Of a stretch of DNA of 64,000 bases, positions 25,533-34,200 are shown piece by piece. The stretch lies in NCBI GenBank assembly GCA_002409745.1, contig DHOU01000007.1:1-64000 (forward strand), written 5' to 3'. The translations under genes and the position numbers were made by a program. Origin of the DNA: Bacteroidales bacterium UBA5382. Its GTDB lineage: Bacteria > Bacteroidota > Bacteroidia > Bacteroidales > Dysgonomonadaceae. The notes under the pieces were generated by a model. The model ran no database searches. It had not been told where the DNA came from and saw nothing but the letters and a program-made list of their open reading frames with translations. The first letter of the stretch is position 1, and the number at the start of each line of letters is the position of its first letter.

Positions 25533-27710
25533 TTATTGGATATGATTGATTTTCTTTATTCCTTTTTGTACATCGGGATGACTCATGAAAAGATCCCAGA
25601 TAAGCCCGCTTCGATAATTCTCGATCATCACCGTAATGGGCGCCTGGTTTAACCCCATAAAGATGGTTGAGCACCAATTGTCCGAAAGATTAAACGCATC
25701 GCGGAATCCGTATTCGCCCCACAGGAAATGGCCGTAGTTGCGATAGTAATTCTTCAGTGCGGACATCGATTCTTCGGGCGTATACGGGAACGACGCGAGT
25801 GCGCCGGTAGGAGCAATGGTACCGTTATCCAATCGTTCTACGGGTTCCTGTGCGCGGTAACCCCACGCATGGTCGCTGGCGGTAAGTCCCCAGCAACCGG
25901 GGCCGTAACCGGTGTAGCTGCCGGGATTCTCCACACAATAGCGATAGTTAATGCGGGCAATCGTTTGATTATTGTGAAAGTAATTGGTGTACCGGTCGGT
26001 AAATCCGTGAGGGTTCAATCCCATATAGGAATAATGAGTGAAGAATAACGGTCCGCCGTTCGAAACACCGACATCGAGTTTCAAACCATAATAAGTATTT
26101 CCGTTGATGTATTGGGCGCCGTCATCGGTTTTGCCCCAGTCGACACGGTAGTCTTGCCCTGTTTTATGGCGATCCGCCCATCCCGTGTAATACATTTCCG
26201 GCTCCACGGCGTGGGTCGGCGACAGGATGGCCAACAGATACGTGATCATCGTTTCGTTCCAACCAATCAACCGGTGGTCGATGACCCATGCTTGGTCGGG
26301 CGACCAATGCCAATATAAGAAAGGACTGTCGGGATACCGTTTATACCATTTCCATTCGATTCCCTTCCAGAACGTATCGATCTTCCGGCGGATGTTTTTT
26401 TCTTTCTCGTTGTTCCCGTCGAAATACTGATGAGCCGCCAGCAATCCCTGTACGAAGAAAGATGTTTCCACCAAATCGCCGCCATTATCTTTATTCCCGA
26501 AAAAGGGAACGGTTTTGCCGTCGATAAAATGAGCCACGGCGCCGTGATAGGTGTCGGCTTTTTCCAGAAAGGCAGTAATAGCCGTAAATCGCGCCACGGC
26601 TTCCTCGCGCGAAATGAATCCTCTTTCCACCGCCACCAACGTGGCCATAATGCCGAAGCCCGATGCCCCGGTAGCAATCATATCGCTCCGTCCGGGAATA
26701 TTTTCGCGTGCAAGGCCGCTCACCGGCTCGGCGCCTTCCCAATAATAGCGGAAGTGCGCTTCCTGCACCATATCCAGCAATTGTTCATCGGTCATCGCAT
26801 ACGTGGTAGCTTCCATCGCTTGCGAAGCCGGCGATTCGTTCAAGGCATCGTCGACCGCAGTCACTTTATACCATGCTTTGTAACCCGTTTCGCCGACAAA
26901 ATCGGTAAAGCGGTTCATCCACGGGCGGCGGATACCGACCGCTTCATACGTCTTCCCGTCCTGTGAACGGTAGATGCGGTAATATTTTATCCGTCCGGAC
27001 GTTTGAGGCGTCCACGACACATCGATATGCCGTTCGTATGCTTTTACGCCTTTCAATAGAGGCGCCTTTAAGGCCGTAGCAGCGGTCTGTGCGGCCGGAA
27101 GCAATTCTACGTCGTCTAGATAAACGGTATGTTGCTTTCCGTCTTTCGCTCCGGGATAAAACGCCACTGCCGTCAAGGTGTGAATATTCGCATCGTTCAA
27201 ATCCGCTACTCCGAAATCCTTCAACGGAATACGCACCTGATGCCACGTATCCGGACGTTTATCTTTTAGATATTCCGATAGCTTCAACCGGTGCGTATAG
27301 GTTTTATCGCGATACCGAATCGACACGTGGGGTAAGGCATCCGCGGCCATGGGTTCCGTCAAGAAAAGTTGCAGGGAAAGCACATCCGGCGTGCGGAAGA
27401 AATCGTTTCCGCGTAAACGGTGATATTGGACCTCACTGTACCAGTCTCCTTCGGCGGAAGATACATAGGTCAGTTCGAGCGCATTTCCGGGACTAAAGGC
27501 GCGATCAACCACCGGTAATCGGCGACGGGCATTTTTCAGCCATGAAGGCGACGTATAATCAGCTTTCGTATAAAAATAATCGTCTTTCATCGGACTATTA
27601 TCGAAGAAAATATAATCGTACCGATACTCCGAAGGGCTTTCGCAAAAAGCTCTTGTTACCATCGCAACAAAAAGGACAATGATTAAACTAAGTTTCCGGT
27701 TCTGTCGCAT
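25533..27710 (-). CDS. GH144-type glucanase with N-terminal beta-sandwich and Fn3-like domain
   Basis: About 725 aa, exported by a signal peptide (LSLIIVLFVAMVTRAFC). A beta-sandwich domain resembling a carbohydrate-binding module (about 30-220, EGDWYSEVQYHRLRGNDFF, HQVRIPLKDFGV, TVYLDDVELLP) and a fibronectin-III-like domain (about 230-310) precede the GH144 barrel (FRYYWEGAEPVSGLARENIP, DNGGDLVETSFFVQGLL, LYWHWSPDQAWVI, FLWGEYGFRDAFN). I chose the ATG at 27710 because it opens a clean signal peptide just after the upstream stop; an in-frame ATG at 27734 would overlap that gene. The added modules suggest binding to polymeric glucan. Confidence 0.88.
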   Translation of the reverse strand: MRQNRKLSLIIVLFVAMVTRAFCESPSEYRYDYIFFDNSPMKDDYFYTKADYTSPSWLKNARRRLPVVDRAFSPGNALELTYVSSAEGDWYSEVQYHRLRGNDFFRTPDVLSLQLFLTEPMAADALPHVSIRYRDKTYTHRLKLSEYLKDKRPDTWHQVRIPLKDFGVADLNDANIHTLTAVAFYPGAKDGKQHTVYLDDVELLPAAQTAATALKAPLLKGVKAYERHIDVSWTPQTSGRIKYYRIYRSQDGKTYEAVGIRRPWMNRFTDFVGETGYKAWYKVTAVDDALNESPASQAMEATTYAMTDEQLLDMVQEAHFRYYWEGAEPVSGLARENIPGRSDMIATGASGFGIMATLVAVERGFISREEAVARFTAITAFLEKADTYHGAVAHFIDGKTVPFFGNKDNGGDLVETSFFVQGLLAAHQYFDGNNEKEKNIRRKIDTFWKGIEWKWYKRYPDSPFLYWHWSPDQAWVIDHRLIGWNETMITYLLAILSPTHAVEPEMYYTGWADRHKTGQDYRVDWGKTDDGAQYINGNTYYGLKLDVGVSNGGPLFFTHYSYMGLNPHGFTDRYTNYFHNNQTIARINYRYCVENPGSYTGYGPGCWGLTASDHAWGYRAQEPVERLDNGTIAPTGALASFPYTPEESMSALKNYYRNYGHFLWGEYGFRDAFNLSDNWCSTIFMGLNQAPITVMIENYRSGLIWDLFMSHPDVQKGIKKINHIQ

Positions 27711-27717
27711 AATTCCT

Positions 27718-29367
27718 TTAGTTTCGGGTCTCAAACCCCAGTTTCTTTAATCCTGCCTGTATTTCCGTACTGCGCCCCAGCAAATTCCAAAGCAATCCGG
27801 TACGATAGTTTTCGATCATGACGATAATCGGCCCCTGGTCGATAGCCAGAAAGTCGGAGGCATACCATTTTTCCGTCAGATTGAAGGCATCGATAAAGCC
27901 ATATTCTTTCCATAGCTTATCGCCCAACGTATAATAAAAGAAGCGAAGGGCCGCCATCGATTCTTCCGGCGTGTAGGGCATGGAAGAGAGGGCCGCAGTG
28001 GGAGCAATCACCCCTTTGTCGTTCGACGGTGAGTGCGCGCTATAGCCGTTGTTGCCGTCGCTGGCCGTCAAACCCCAGCAAACGTCGCTGTAACCCAGAT
28101 AACCGCCGGGATTGCGCAGGGAATGTTCATAGTTAATCCGCGCGTGGTTTACATTTTGCTCTCCATAATCGGCATACGCGTCTTTGAGCCCATTGGGATT
28201 TAATCCGAGAAACGAATAATGGGCGAAAAACATCGGGCCGCCGTACGAAGGCCCTAACGGCAGTTTATATCCGTAATACGTCCCGTCGTTGCGCATAGCG
28301 CCGTTGCGCGCCCAACCATTATCGTACACTTCTTTCGGAATGGAATGCGTAGGAGACGCCGCGGCCAACACGTACGTAATCAGACTTTCGTTCCAGCCCG
28401 ATATCTTCATGTTCATTTCCCATCCGTATACGGGACTCCAATGCCAGTAAAGGGTGTTTTGGCCGTTTTGACGAAACCAATTCCATTCCACCGCCTCCCA
28501 CAATTCGGTAATCAGGCGGCGTAGTTCGGCTTCATTCGTATCTTCACCGTCAAAATATTCACGCGCCGTCAACAATCCCTGAAAAAGAAAAGAGGTCTCC
28601 ACCAGATCGGCTCCATCGTCTTTCGTACTGAAAGGCTTCGTTTCGCCGGTACTGCCGTTAATCCAATGAGCGAAAGCGCCATGGTAAGACGTACACCGCT
28701 CTTTCAGAAAACGGGTAATCTTCAATACCCTTTCCGCAGCTTCTTGGCGAGACACAAACCGGCGTTCGGCGGCCACAATCATCGCCATGATATCGAATCC
28801 CGTCCCTCCTGTGGTGACGACATCGCCCGACGAACTGCGTTCGCGGGCCATACCGCTTACCGGATGTCCGAAATCCCAAAAGTACCGGAATGTCTGCTTC
28901 TGCACCAATGTCAACAGCTCTTCATCGGATATGCGGGGATACTTATCTGTGGAATCCAATGCGGTTGATAAAACATACACATTTTCCTCCGAAAGATATT
29001 TTCCGGTTACCGATTTCAAACCTTTACCGACAATCAACCGGAAGGAAGTATAGGACGCTAACACCTCTGTCGGCTTAATGGTAGCCGATAAACCGTCAAC
29101 CCTATACGAAAGGTCAACTCTATCACCGTTCAGAACCCGTAAACGAATATTGTTCTGTAAAGTACCTTCATCGACTTGTTCCGAAAAAGTAAGTTTCACA
29201 GACAGATGAGGATCCACACCGGTATAAGAAGAGGCATTATATTCCCCTTCGATTTCAATACCTTCTATTTGAAAGGTGGCGGAAATGGATTCTTCGTCGC
29301 TCTTTCCGCAAGACCACAGAAAGCCGATATACGTCGTGAGGATGAGAATGCATAACGGGTACTTCAT
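27718..29367 (-). CDS. GH144-type glucanase with N-terminal Ig-like domain, lipoprotein
   Basis: A 549-aa lipoprotein (lipobox YIGFLWSCGKSDEE, probably surface-exposed given the acidic residues after Cys). An Ig-like (Big_5/SbsA-type) domain occupies about 30-135 (PHLSVKLTFSEQVDEGTLQN), followed by a GH144 barrel (FRYFWDFGHPVSGMARERSS, DGADLVETSFLFQGLL, LYWHWSPVYGWEMNM, LWKEYGFIDAFNLTEKWY). It is the first enzyme gene after SusD, so this copy may make the first cuts in beta-1,2-glucan outside the cell. Localisation is inferred from the lipobox and acidic tail. Confidence 0.9.
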   Translation of the reverse strand: MKYPLCILILTTYIGFLWSCGKSDEESISATFQIEGIEIEGEYNASSYTGVDPHLSVKLTFSEQVDEGTLQNNIRLRVLNGDRVDLSYRVDGLSATIKPTEVLASYTSFRLIVGKGLKSVTGKYLSEENVYVLSTALDSTDKYPRISDEELLTLVQKQTFRYFWDFGHPVSGMARERSSSGDVVTTGGTGFDIMAMIVAAERRFVSRQEAAERVLKITRFLKERCTSYHGAFAHWINGSTGETKPFSTKDDGADLVETSFLFQGLLTAREYFDGEDTNEAELRRLITELWEAVEWNWFRQNGQNTLYWHWSPVYGWEMNMKISGWNESLITYVLAAASPTHSIPKEVYDNGWARNGAMRNDGTYYGYKLPLGPSYGGPMFFAHYSFLGLNPNGLKDAYADYGEQNVNHARINYEHSLRNPGGYLGYSDVCWGLTASDGNNGYSAHSPSNDKGVIAPTAALSSMPYTPEESMAALRFFYYTLGDKLWKEYGFIDAFNLTEKWYASDFLAIDQGPIIVMIENYRTGLLWNLLGRSTEIQAGLKKLGFETRN

Positions 29368-29385
29368 ACTTTTTCAATCTAAAAT

Positions 29386-29412
29386 AAAAGAGGGAGGTTT
29401 ACTCCCTCTTTT
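29386..29412 (-). terminator. Intercistronic hairpin between SusD and the GH144 genes
   Basis: AAAAGAGGGAG and CTCCCTCTTTT form a perfect 11-bp stem with a 5-nt loop in the 62-bp gap, with a U-rich tail on the minus strand. It would lower expression of the enzymes relative to SusC/SusD, or stabilise the upstream mRNA. Confidence 0.6.
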
Positions 29413-29429
29413 ACTATTTACAATCTAAA

Positions 29430-30932
29430 TCAATCCATCGGGTCAAGCATCAAATCAGGAAGATCGTCAAGCTGCGAGGATGGTATAGGCCAGTAGGTTT
29501 TGGCTTCTGTCCACTTTGGACCAAGTACGGTAGCGGCTTCTCCTGTACGCACCAAGTCGACATACCGGTTACCCCATTCACCGCAAAGTTCCATACGGCG
29601 TTCGTCCAATACATCATTCAGGGTTACACCTGTTTTAGTAGGCATTTTCGCCCGTTCGCGGACTAAATTATAGCCGCTATCGCCGTTCTTTCCCAATCGA
29701 ATTTTAGCTTCGGAATTCATCAGTAATACTTCAGCATAGCGCAGGATACGCACGTTGTTGTTTTGACCATAAGTGGTACGGCCCGGTGTGAGTTGATCAT
29801 ACGGAAGATAATCCTTGCCATTCCAGCAATCGGTCGAAGTCCCCCGTGCGTCGCTTACGACCCAACCTTCGCGGGTAGTGCTTCCCGCTTTCAGGAAAGA
29901 AGTTTCGGCACGTACGGTTTCGCCTCTATTTTCCGCCCATGTCACAAAACGTGATTCATAACCCACAAATCCCCATCCGCCGAATGAAGTTCCGGTTTTG
30001 GGATTTGTCAAAGAAAACGGGCCGGCAAAATTAAACCACTGGTCAACTCCGACGTACTCTCCCGAACCATTGCCGAAGTCTGTAACTTGACATTCAAACA
30101 AAGATTCATTACTCAGTTTTCCCGGAATCTTGAACAAGTCATAGTATTCGGTATACAGAGAGAAATTTCCGTCATTAATGATATCGTCCGTCAATGTTTC
30201 AACTTGATCATATTCCCCTTTCAGAAGATACACTTTGGCCGCTATCATCTCGGCAGTAAATGCACTTACAGCCCCATTGTGTGCCATTTGGTTCGGACGC
30301 AAACGAGGCAATTTATCGATGGCATAATTCAAGTCTTCCAGCATGTAGTTATATACGGACGCTATTTTAGAACGACGAAAGTCTGTTTGCGTGTTGTCTT
30401 TATAGAGTACAATCGGACCGAAATTGGTCACTAATTGATAGTAAGCCCATGCACGGATAGTACGTACTTCACCGCAATAGCTTTCATAGTTCTCATAGGC
30501 ATCTGTTCCCTCGGTCAGATAGGCGGCATAGCCGTCAAGCGATTCCAAAGCCGAGTTTGCCGTACGGATAATTTCATAAAATGTAACCCAAACGTTATTA
30601 AGTGCCCAGAACGAATTCGTGTAGTTGAAGTTGCGTCCGAAATCAACAGCCGCTCCCTGGTCGTCAGTACGTCCGGACCACACATCTCCATCACGAGTAA
30701 ACATCAGTAGTTTGTTAGCCCAATGCATCGCGGAAGTACGTAGCTTTGCGTAAACACCAATAACCGGTTGGTACATGTTTTCTGTTTTTGTAAAATCCAC
30801 ACTCTCTTCCGGCACTTTGTTTTCCGGTTCGATATCGAGGAAATCCGAACAGGCGGTGATGCCTCCCAAGGCCAAAATTGCCGGGAGAATAATATATGCG
30901 AATGTTTTCTTTAGAAATTTCATTGCTTTCAA
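29430..30932 (-). CDS. SusD-family glycan-binding lipoprotein of the GH144 locus
   Basis: A 500-aa lipoprotein (lipobox LALGGITACSDF) of the SusD family with FLDIEPENKVPEES at the mature N-terminus, a TPR-like core (CGEVRTIRAWAYYQLVTNFG) and a C-terminal substrate-binding fold with NNVRILRYAEVLLMNSEAKI and VLDERRMELCGEWGNRYVDL. It lies 21 bp after the SusC gene and before the GH144 genes, so it should bind the same glucan at the cell surface. Confidence 0.95.
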   Translation of the reverse strand: MKAMKFLKKTFAYIILPAILALGGITACSDFLDIEPENKVPEESVDFTKTENMYQPVIGVYAKLRTSAMHWANKLLMFTRDGDVWSGRTDDQGAAVDFGRNFNYTNSFWALNNVWVTFYEIIRTANSALESLDGYAAYLTEGTDAYENYESYCGEVRTIRAWAYYQLVTNFGPIVLYKDNTQTDFRRSKIASVYNYMLEDLNYAIDKLPRLRPNQMAHNGAVSAFTAEMIAAKVYLLKGEYDQVETLTDDIINDGNFSLYTEYYDLFKIPGKLSNESLFECQVTDFGNGSGEYVGVDQWFNFAGPFSLTNPKTGTSFGGWGFVGYESRFVTWAENRGETVRAETSFLKAGSTTREGWVVSDARGTSTDCWNGKDYLPYDQLTPGRTTYGQNNNVRILRYAEVLLMNSEAKIRLGKNGDSGYNLVRERAKMPTKTGVTLNDVLDERRMELCGEWGNRYVDLVRTGEAATVLGPKWTEAKTYWPIPSSQLDDLPDLMLDPMD

Positions 30933-30953
30933 TTTTAAATGTTTTTTGATCGT

Positions 30954-33900
30954 TTAAAAATCAATTTGAACACCGAATGTATAGGTAGCAGTCAAAGGAT
31001 AAACTTGCGTATCCCATCCTTCAGCATCCGACAATTCAGGTGTGAAGCTGTTGGCCTTGAACCATGTCAATGGGCGGTCGGCCGTCAACGAGAGACGAAC
31101 ACCGGGTAGAGTATAGCCCCCCATTCTAATATCCCGGAATGAATAACCGAGAGTAACGTTTTGGATGCGGAAATAATCCGATTTTTCAACAAAATAAGAT
31201 GCACTATTACTGTCGGACACGTTCCATGTCTTCAACAATGCTTTCGACGAGGGATTTTCGTTGGTGGAACCGGCCCCTGTCCAACGATTGTTGTATTGGT
31301 TTTTGTCGAAGTTATAATTGGATGCGGCATAACGCAGTGCCCGTTTCCTGTTCCAAAGTTCGCCTCCGAGTTGTCCATAAGTGGTCAATCCGAAGTCCAG
31401 ATTTTTGTAGGCAAATCCTACATTAAATCCATACGTGAGATCAGGAATATAAGAACCGAGGATTTGTTTGTCACTTCCGTCAATGACATTGTCATTATTC
31501 ACATCTTCGTATTTGAAGTCTCCGGGTTCAAGTCCGTTTGCTACAGCAATCGGATCAGCTTGTACTTCCTCTGCCGTTTGATAGACTCCTACGACCTTGA
31601 ATCCGTAATAGGAATTCATTTTCTCACCCACTTTATTTACCGTTTTACCACCCTTGATAATCGTCATATTATCTTTCAAGCTTTTAACTTCATTGTGCAA
31701 GAACGAAAGATTGGCTCCGACGTTATAGGCAAAATCTTTTCCGATATTATCGTTCCAGTTTAAAGATAAGTCGACGCCGGTGTTTAAAATCTCGCCGTAA
31801 TTTCCTGCCAGCGTAGTGCCTTGCATGGGAATTTTAGGAGAAATAACAGCGTTTTCCGTGATTCGGTAATACCAGTCGATATCGGCATTCAACCGGTTTC
31901 TTAAAGTCGAGAAGCTCGCGCCGATGTTTGTTTCGTTCACGACTTCCCAACCAAGCCAACTAAAATTGGATGAATTGGTATAACCATCAAGGGCATTGTT
32001 GGGGCCAAACACTGCTTGTACATTTTCAATGCTTGCAAAACCGGCACTTGCGGCAATTTTATCATTTCCTAACTTACCCCAACTTGTACGAAGTTTTAAG
32101 TAATCGAATACCTTTTGGTCTTTCATGAAAGGTTCTTGTGAAACCACCCATGCAGCGCCTATCGACGGGAAATATCCCCATTGGTCGTTGTACTTTGAAG
32201 ATCCATCGGCACGGTAGGTGAGCATCAACATATACTTATCATCGTAATTGTAGTTTAAGCGGGTGAAGTACGACAAACCGCGGTAACGCCAACCATCGTC
32301 GGTCACTGTTGCACCCTCTTTATTACCTAAGGCAATATATTTCCATACATCACTGCCTTCGGGCACATTAGTTGCTGTTCCTTCCAACTTTTTGTACTGT
32401 TCTTGCCGCATGGAGACACCTGCCATACCCGTAAATGCGTGCCTTCCCCATTTATCCGTATAAGTTGCCGTATTGTCCCAAATTCCTTTATAATAGTTCT
32501 CGTCTTTTTTGGTCAAACTCGTAACGTTCGCCTGTTCTTTGGAACCTACATAATAAGTCGGCGTAAAATTTGTACCGCGAATCTGAGAGTAATCATAACT
32601 GTAACTCGAACGCACATTCAATTTATCGGGAAGAATGTTAAACTGAGCATAAAAATTGCTCAGCACTTGATAAGTCTCATTCCGGTTATCATAGTAAGTA
32701 GCCGTCGCTACCGGATTGTAGAAGTTGTTCGAAAAACCGACTTGTTCGGGAGATGCAAATTTATGCGGAAATATAGATGAGTCGCGGGATTCATCATAAA
32801 CAGGGATGATAGAGGGTGTATTAAAGGCATGCTGCCATGCATCCTGTTTTGGCATCTGCTGTTGCGAGTTGCTGAATACGCCGTTAAACCCTATTTTAAG
32901 CCAGCTTCTTGCATCGAAGTCCAGTGCAGCCCGGAAATTCAGGCGGCGGTAGTAGTTTTCAATATCCATTACCCCATCTTGAGACAAATAGCTTAAACCG
33001 GTTGAATACGTTGCTTTATCCGTACCGCCGGATACATTCAAGCTGTGGTTTGTCATCATAGCAGTGCGCAACAATTCATTATACCAATCCGTATCGGCAT
33101 TGAATCTCAATGCACTGAGGTCTCCCCCAAATGCATCGACGGATCCCTCAAACAGGTATCTGTAAGTATCGGGAGCGGCTTCCATCAGCATGGTGGCATA
33201 CTCATGGGAATTGGCCATCTGCAATAAATTGGTCGCTTGCTGAATACCGACATATCCATTGTAAGTCACTCGGGCTTCTTGATTACGTACACCTTTCTTT
33301 GTGGTGATGATCACGACTCCGTTGGCTGCCCGTACACCATAAATAGCCGCAGCAGATGCATCTTTCAGAACCGTCATTTCCTGAACATCAGAATTGTTCA
33401 GAAAGTTGATGTTGTCATAAAACATCCCGTCCACTACATATAAAGGGGAAGTATCTCCAAAAGATCCCATACCGCGAATAGTCACCTTAGGACCATCACC
33501 GGGAGTTCCCGAATTAATGATATTGACTCCGGGTACCTTCCCTTGTAGTGCCGCCATGGGGGATGAAGTAGGCACATTTACAAAATCCTTCTCCTTAATC
33601 ACATCAATCGGAGCAGTCAAGTCCTTTGATTTTGCAGATCCATAGCCGATCACCACCACTTCTTCCAACGCTTGCACATCTTCGGCAAGGTTTACATTGA
33701 CGGTACTACGTCCGCCTACATTTACTTCTTGCGTTAGCATTCCGATATAACTGAATACTAACGTCGCATTATCCGGCACATTCGTTAAGGTATAATTACC
33801 GTCGATATCGGTAACCGTTCCATTCGAAGAGCCTTTTACAAGAACGCTGACTCCGATGGCCGGTTGGCCGGAGGCGCTCTCTGTCACCACTCCCTTCACC

Positions 33901-33974
33901 GTTATTTGCTCTTGGGCAAATAGAAAGAAGGGTACGCAATACAAAACAAATAATAAAAACTTCTTTACTTTCAT
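30954..33974 (-). CDS. SusC-family TonB-dependent transporter of the GH144 locus
   Basis: A 1006-aa outer-membrane transporter with signal peptide (FLLFVLYCVPFFLFAQ), carboxypeptidase-like domain (about 24-105), SusC plug with SPLYVVDGMFYDNINF and MTVLKDASAAAIYGVRAANG, and a beta-barrel ending TATYTFGVQIDF. It would import beta-1,2-gluco-oligosaccharides made by the linked GH144 enzymes; this is context, not sequence. The 226-bp gap to the regulator (33975-34200) is AT-rich and must hold the operon promoter, but I see no full -7 match. Confidence 0.96.
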   Translation of the reverse strand: MKVKKFLLFVLYCVPFFLFAQEQITVKGVVTESASGQPAIGVSVLVKGSSNGTVTDIDGNYTLTNVPDNATLVFSYIGMLTQEVNVGGRSTVNVNLAEDVQALEEVVVIGYGSAKSKDLTAPIDVIKEKDFVNVPTSSPMAALQGKVPGVNIINSGTPGDGPKVTIRGMGSFGDTSPLYVVDGMFYDNINFLNNSDVQEMTVLKDASAAAIYGVRAANGVVIITTKKGVRNQEARVTYNGYVGIQQATNLLQMANSHEYATMLMEAAPDTYRYLFEGSVDAFGGDLSALRFNADTDWYNELLRTAMMTNHSLNVSGGTDKATYSTGLSYLSQDGVMDIENYYRRLNFRAALDFDARSWLKIGFNGVFSNSQQQMPKQDAWQHAFNTPSIIPVYDESRDSSIFPHKFASPEQVGFSNNFYNPVATATYYDNRNETYQVLSNFYAQFNILPDKLNVRSSYSYDYSQIRGTNFTPTYYVGSKEQANVTSLTKKDENYYKGIWDNTATYTDKWGRHAFTGMAGVSMRQEQYKKLEGTATNVPEGSDVWKYIALGNKEGATVTDDGWRYRGLSYFTRLNYNYDDKYMLMLTYRADGSSKYNDQWGYFPSIGAAWVVSQEPFMKDQKVFDYLKLRTSWGKLGNDKIAASAGFASIENVQAVFGPNNALDGYTNSSNFSWLGWEVVNETNIGASFSTLRNRLNADIDWYYRITENAVISPKIPMQGTTLAGNYGEILNTGVDLSLNWNDNIGKDFAYNVGANLSFLHNEVKSLKDNMTIIKGGKTVNKVGEKMNSYYGFKVVGVYQTAEEVQADPIAVANGLEPGDFKYEDVNNDNVIDGSDKQILGSYIPDLTYGFNVGFAYKNLDFGLTTYGQLGGELWNRKRALRYAASNYNFDKNQYNNRWTGAGSTNENPSSKALLKTWNVSDSNSASYFVEKSDYFRIQNVTLGYSFRDIRMGGYTLPGVRLSLTADRPLTWFKANSFTPELSDAEGWDTQVYPLTATYTFGVQIDF

Positions 33975-34200
33975 GGGTCAGTTTTCTTTAATAATATGTA
34001 TTTTTAAAAATCACTTTTGTTACAAAAACATTACAAAGGAAAGCGGATTTCACCCGGAAACTAAATAAAGCACCCCTCTAAAAGTACGATATGTTTTATA
34101 ACATGTTTTCAAAGGGTACGTTTTCTCTACTTCATCCGATAGTATATCGCTGACAAATAGAATACTTATAAAAATGAAAGGAGAATGAAAAACGAAGAGA

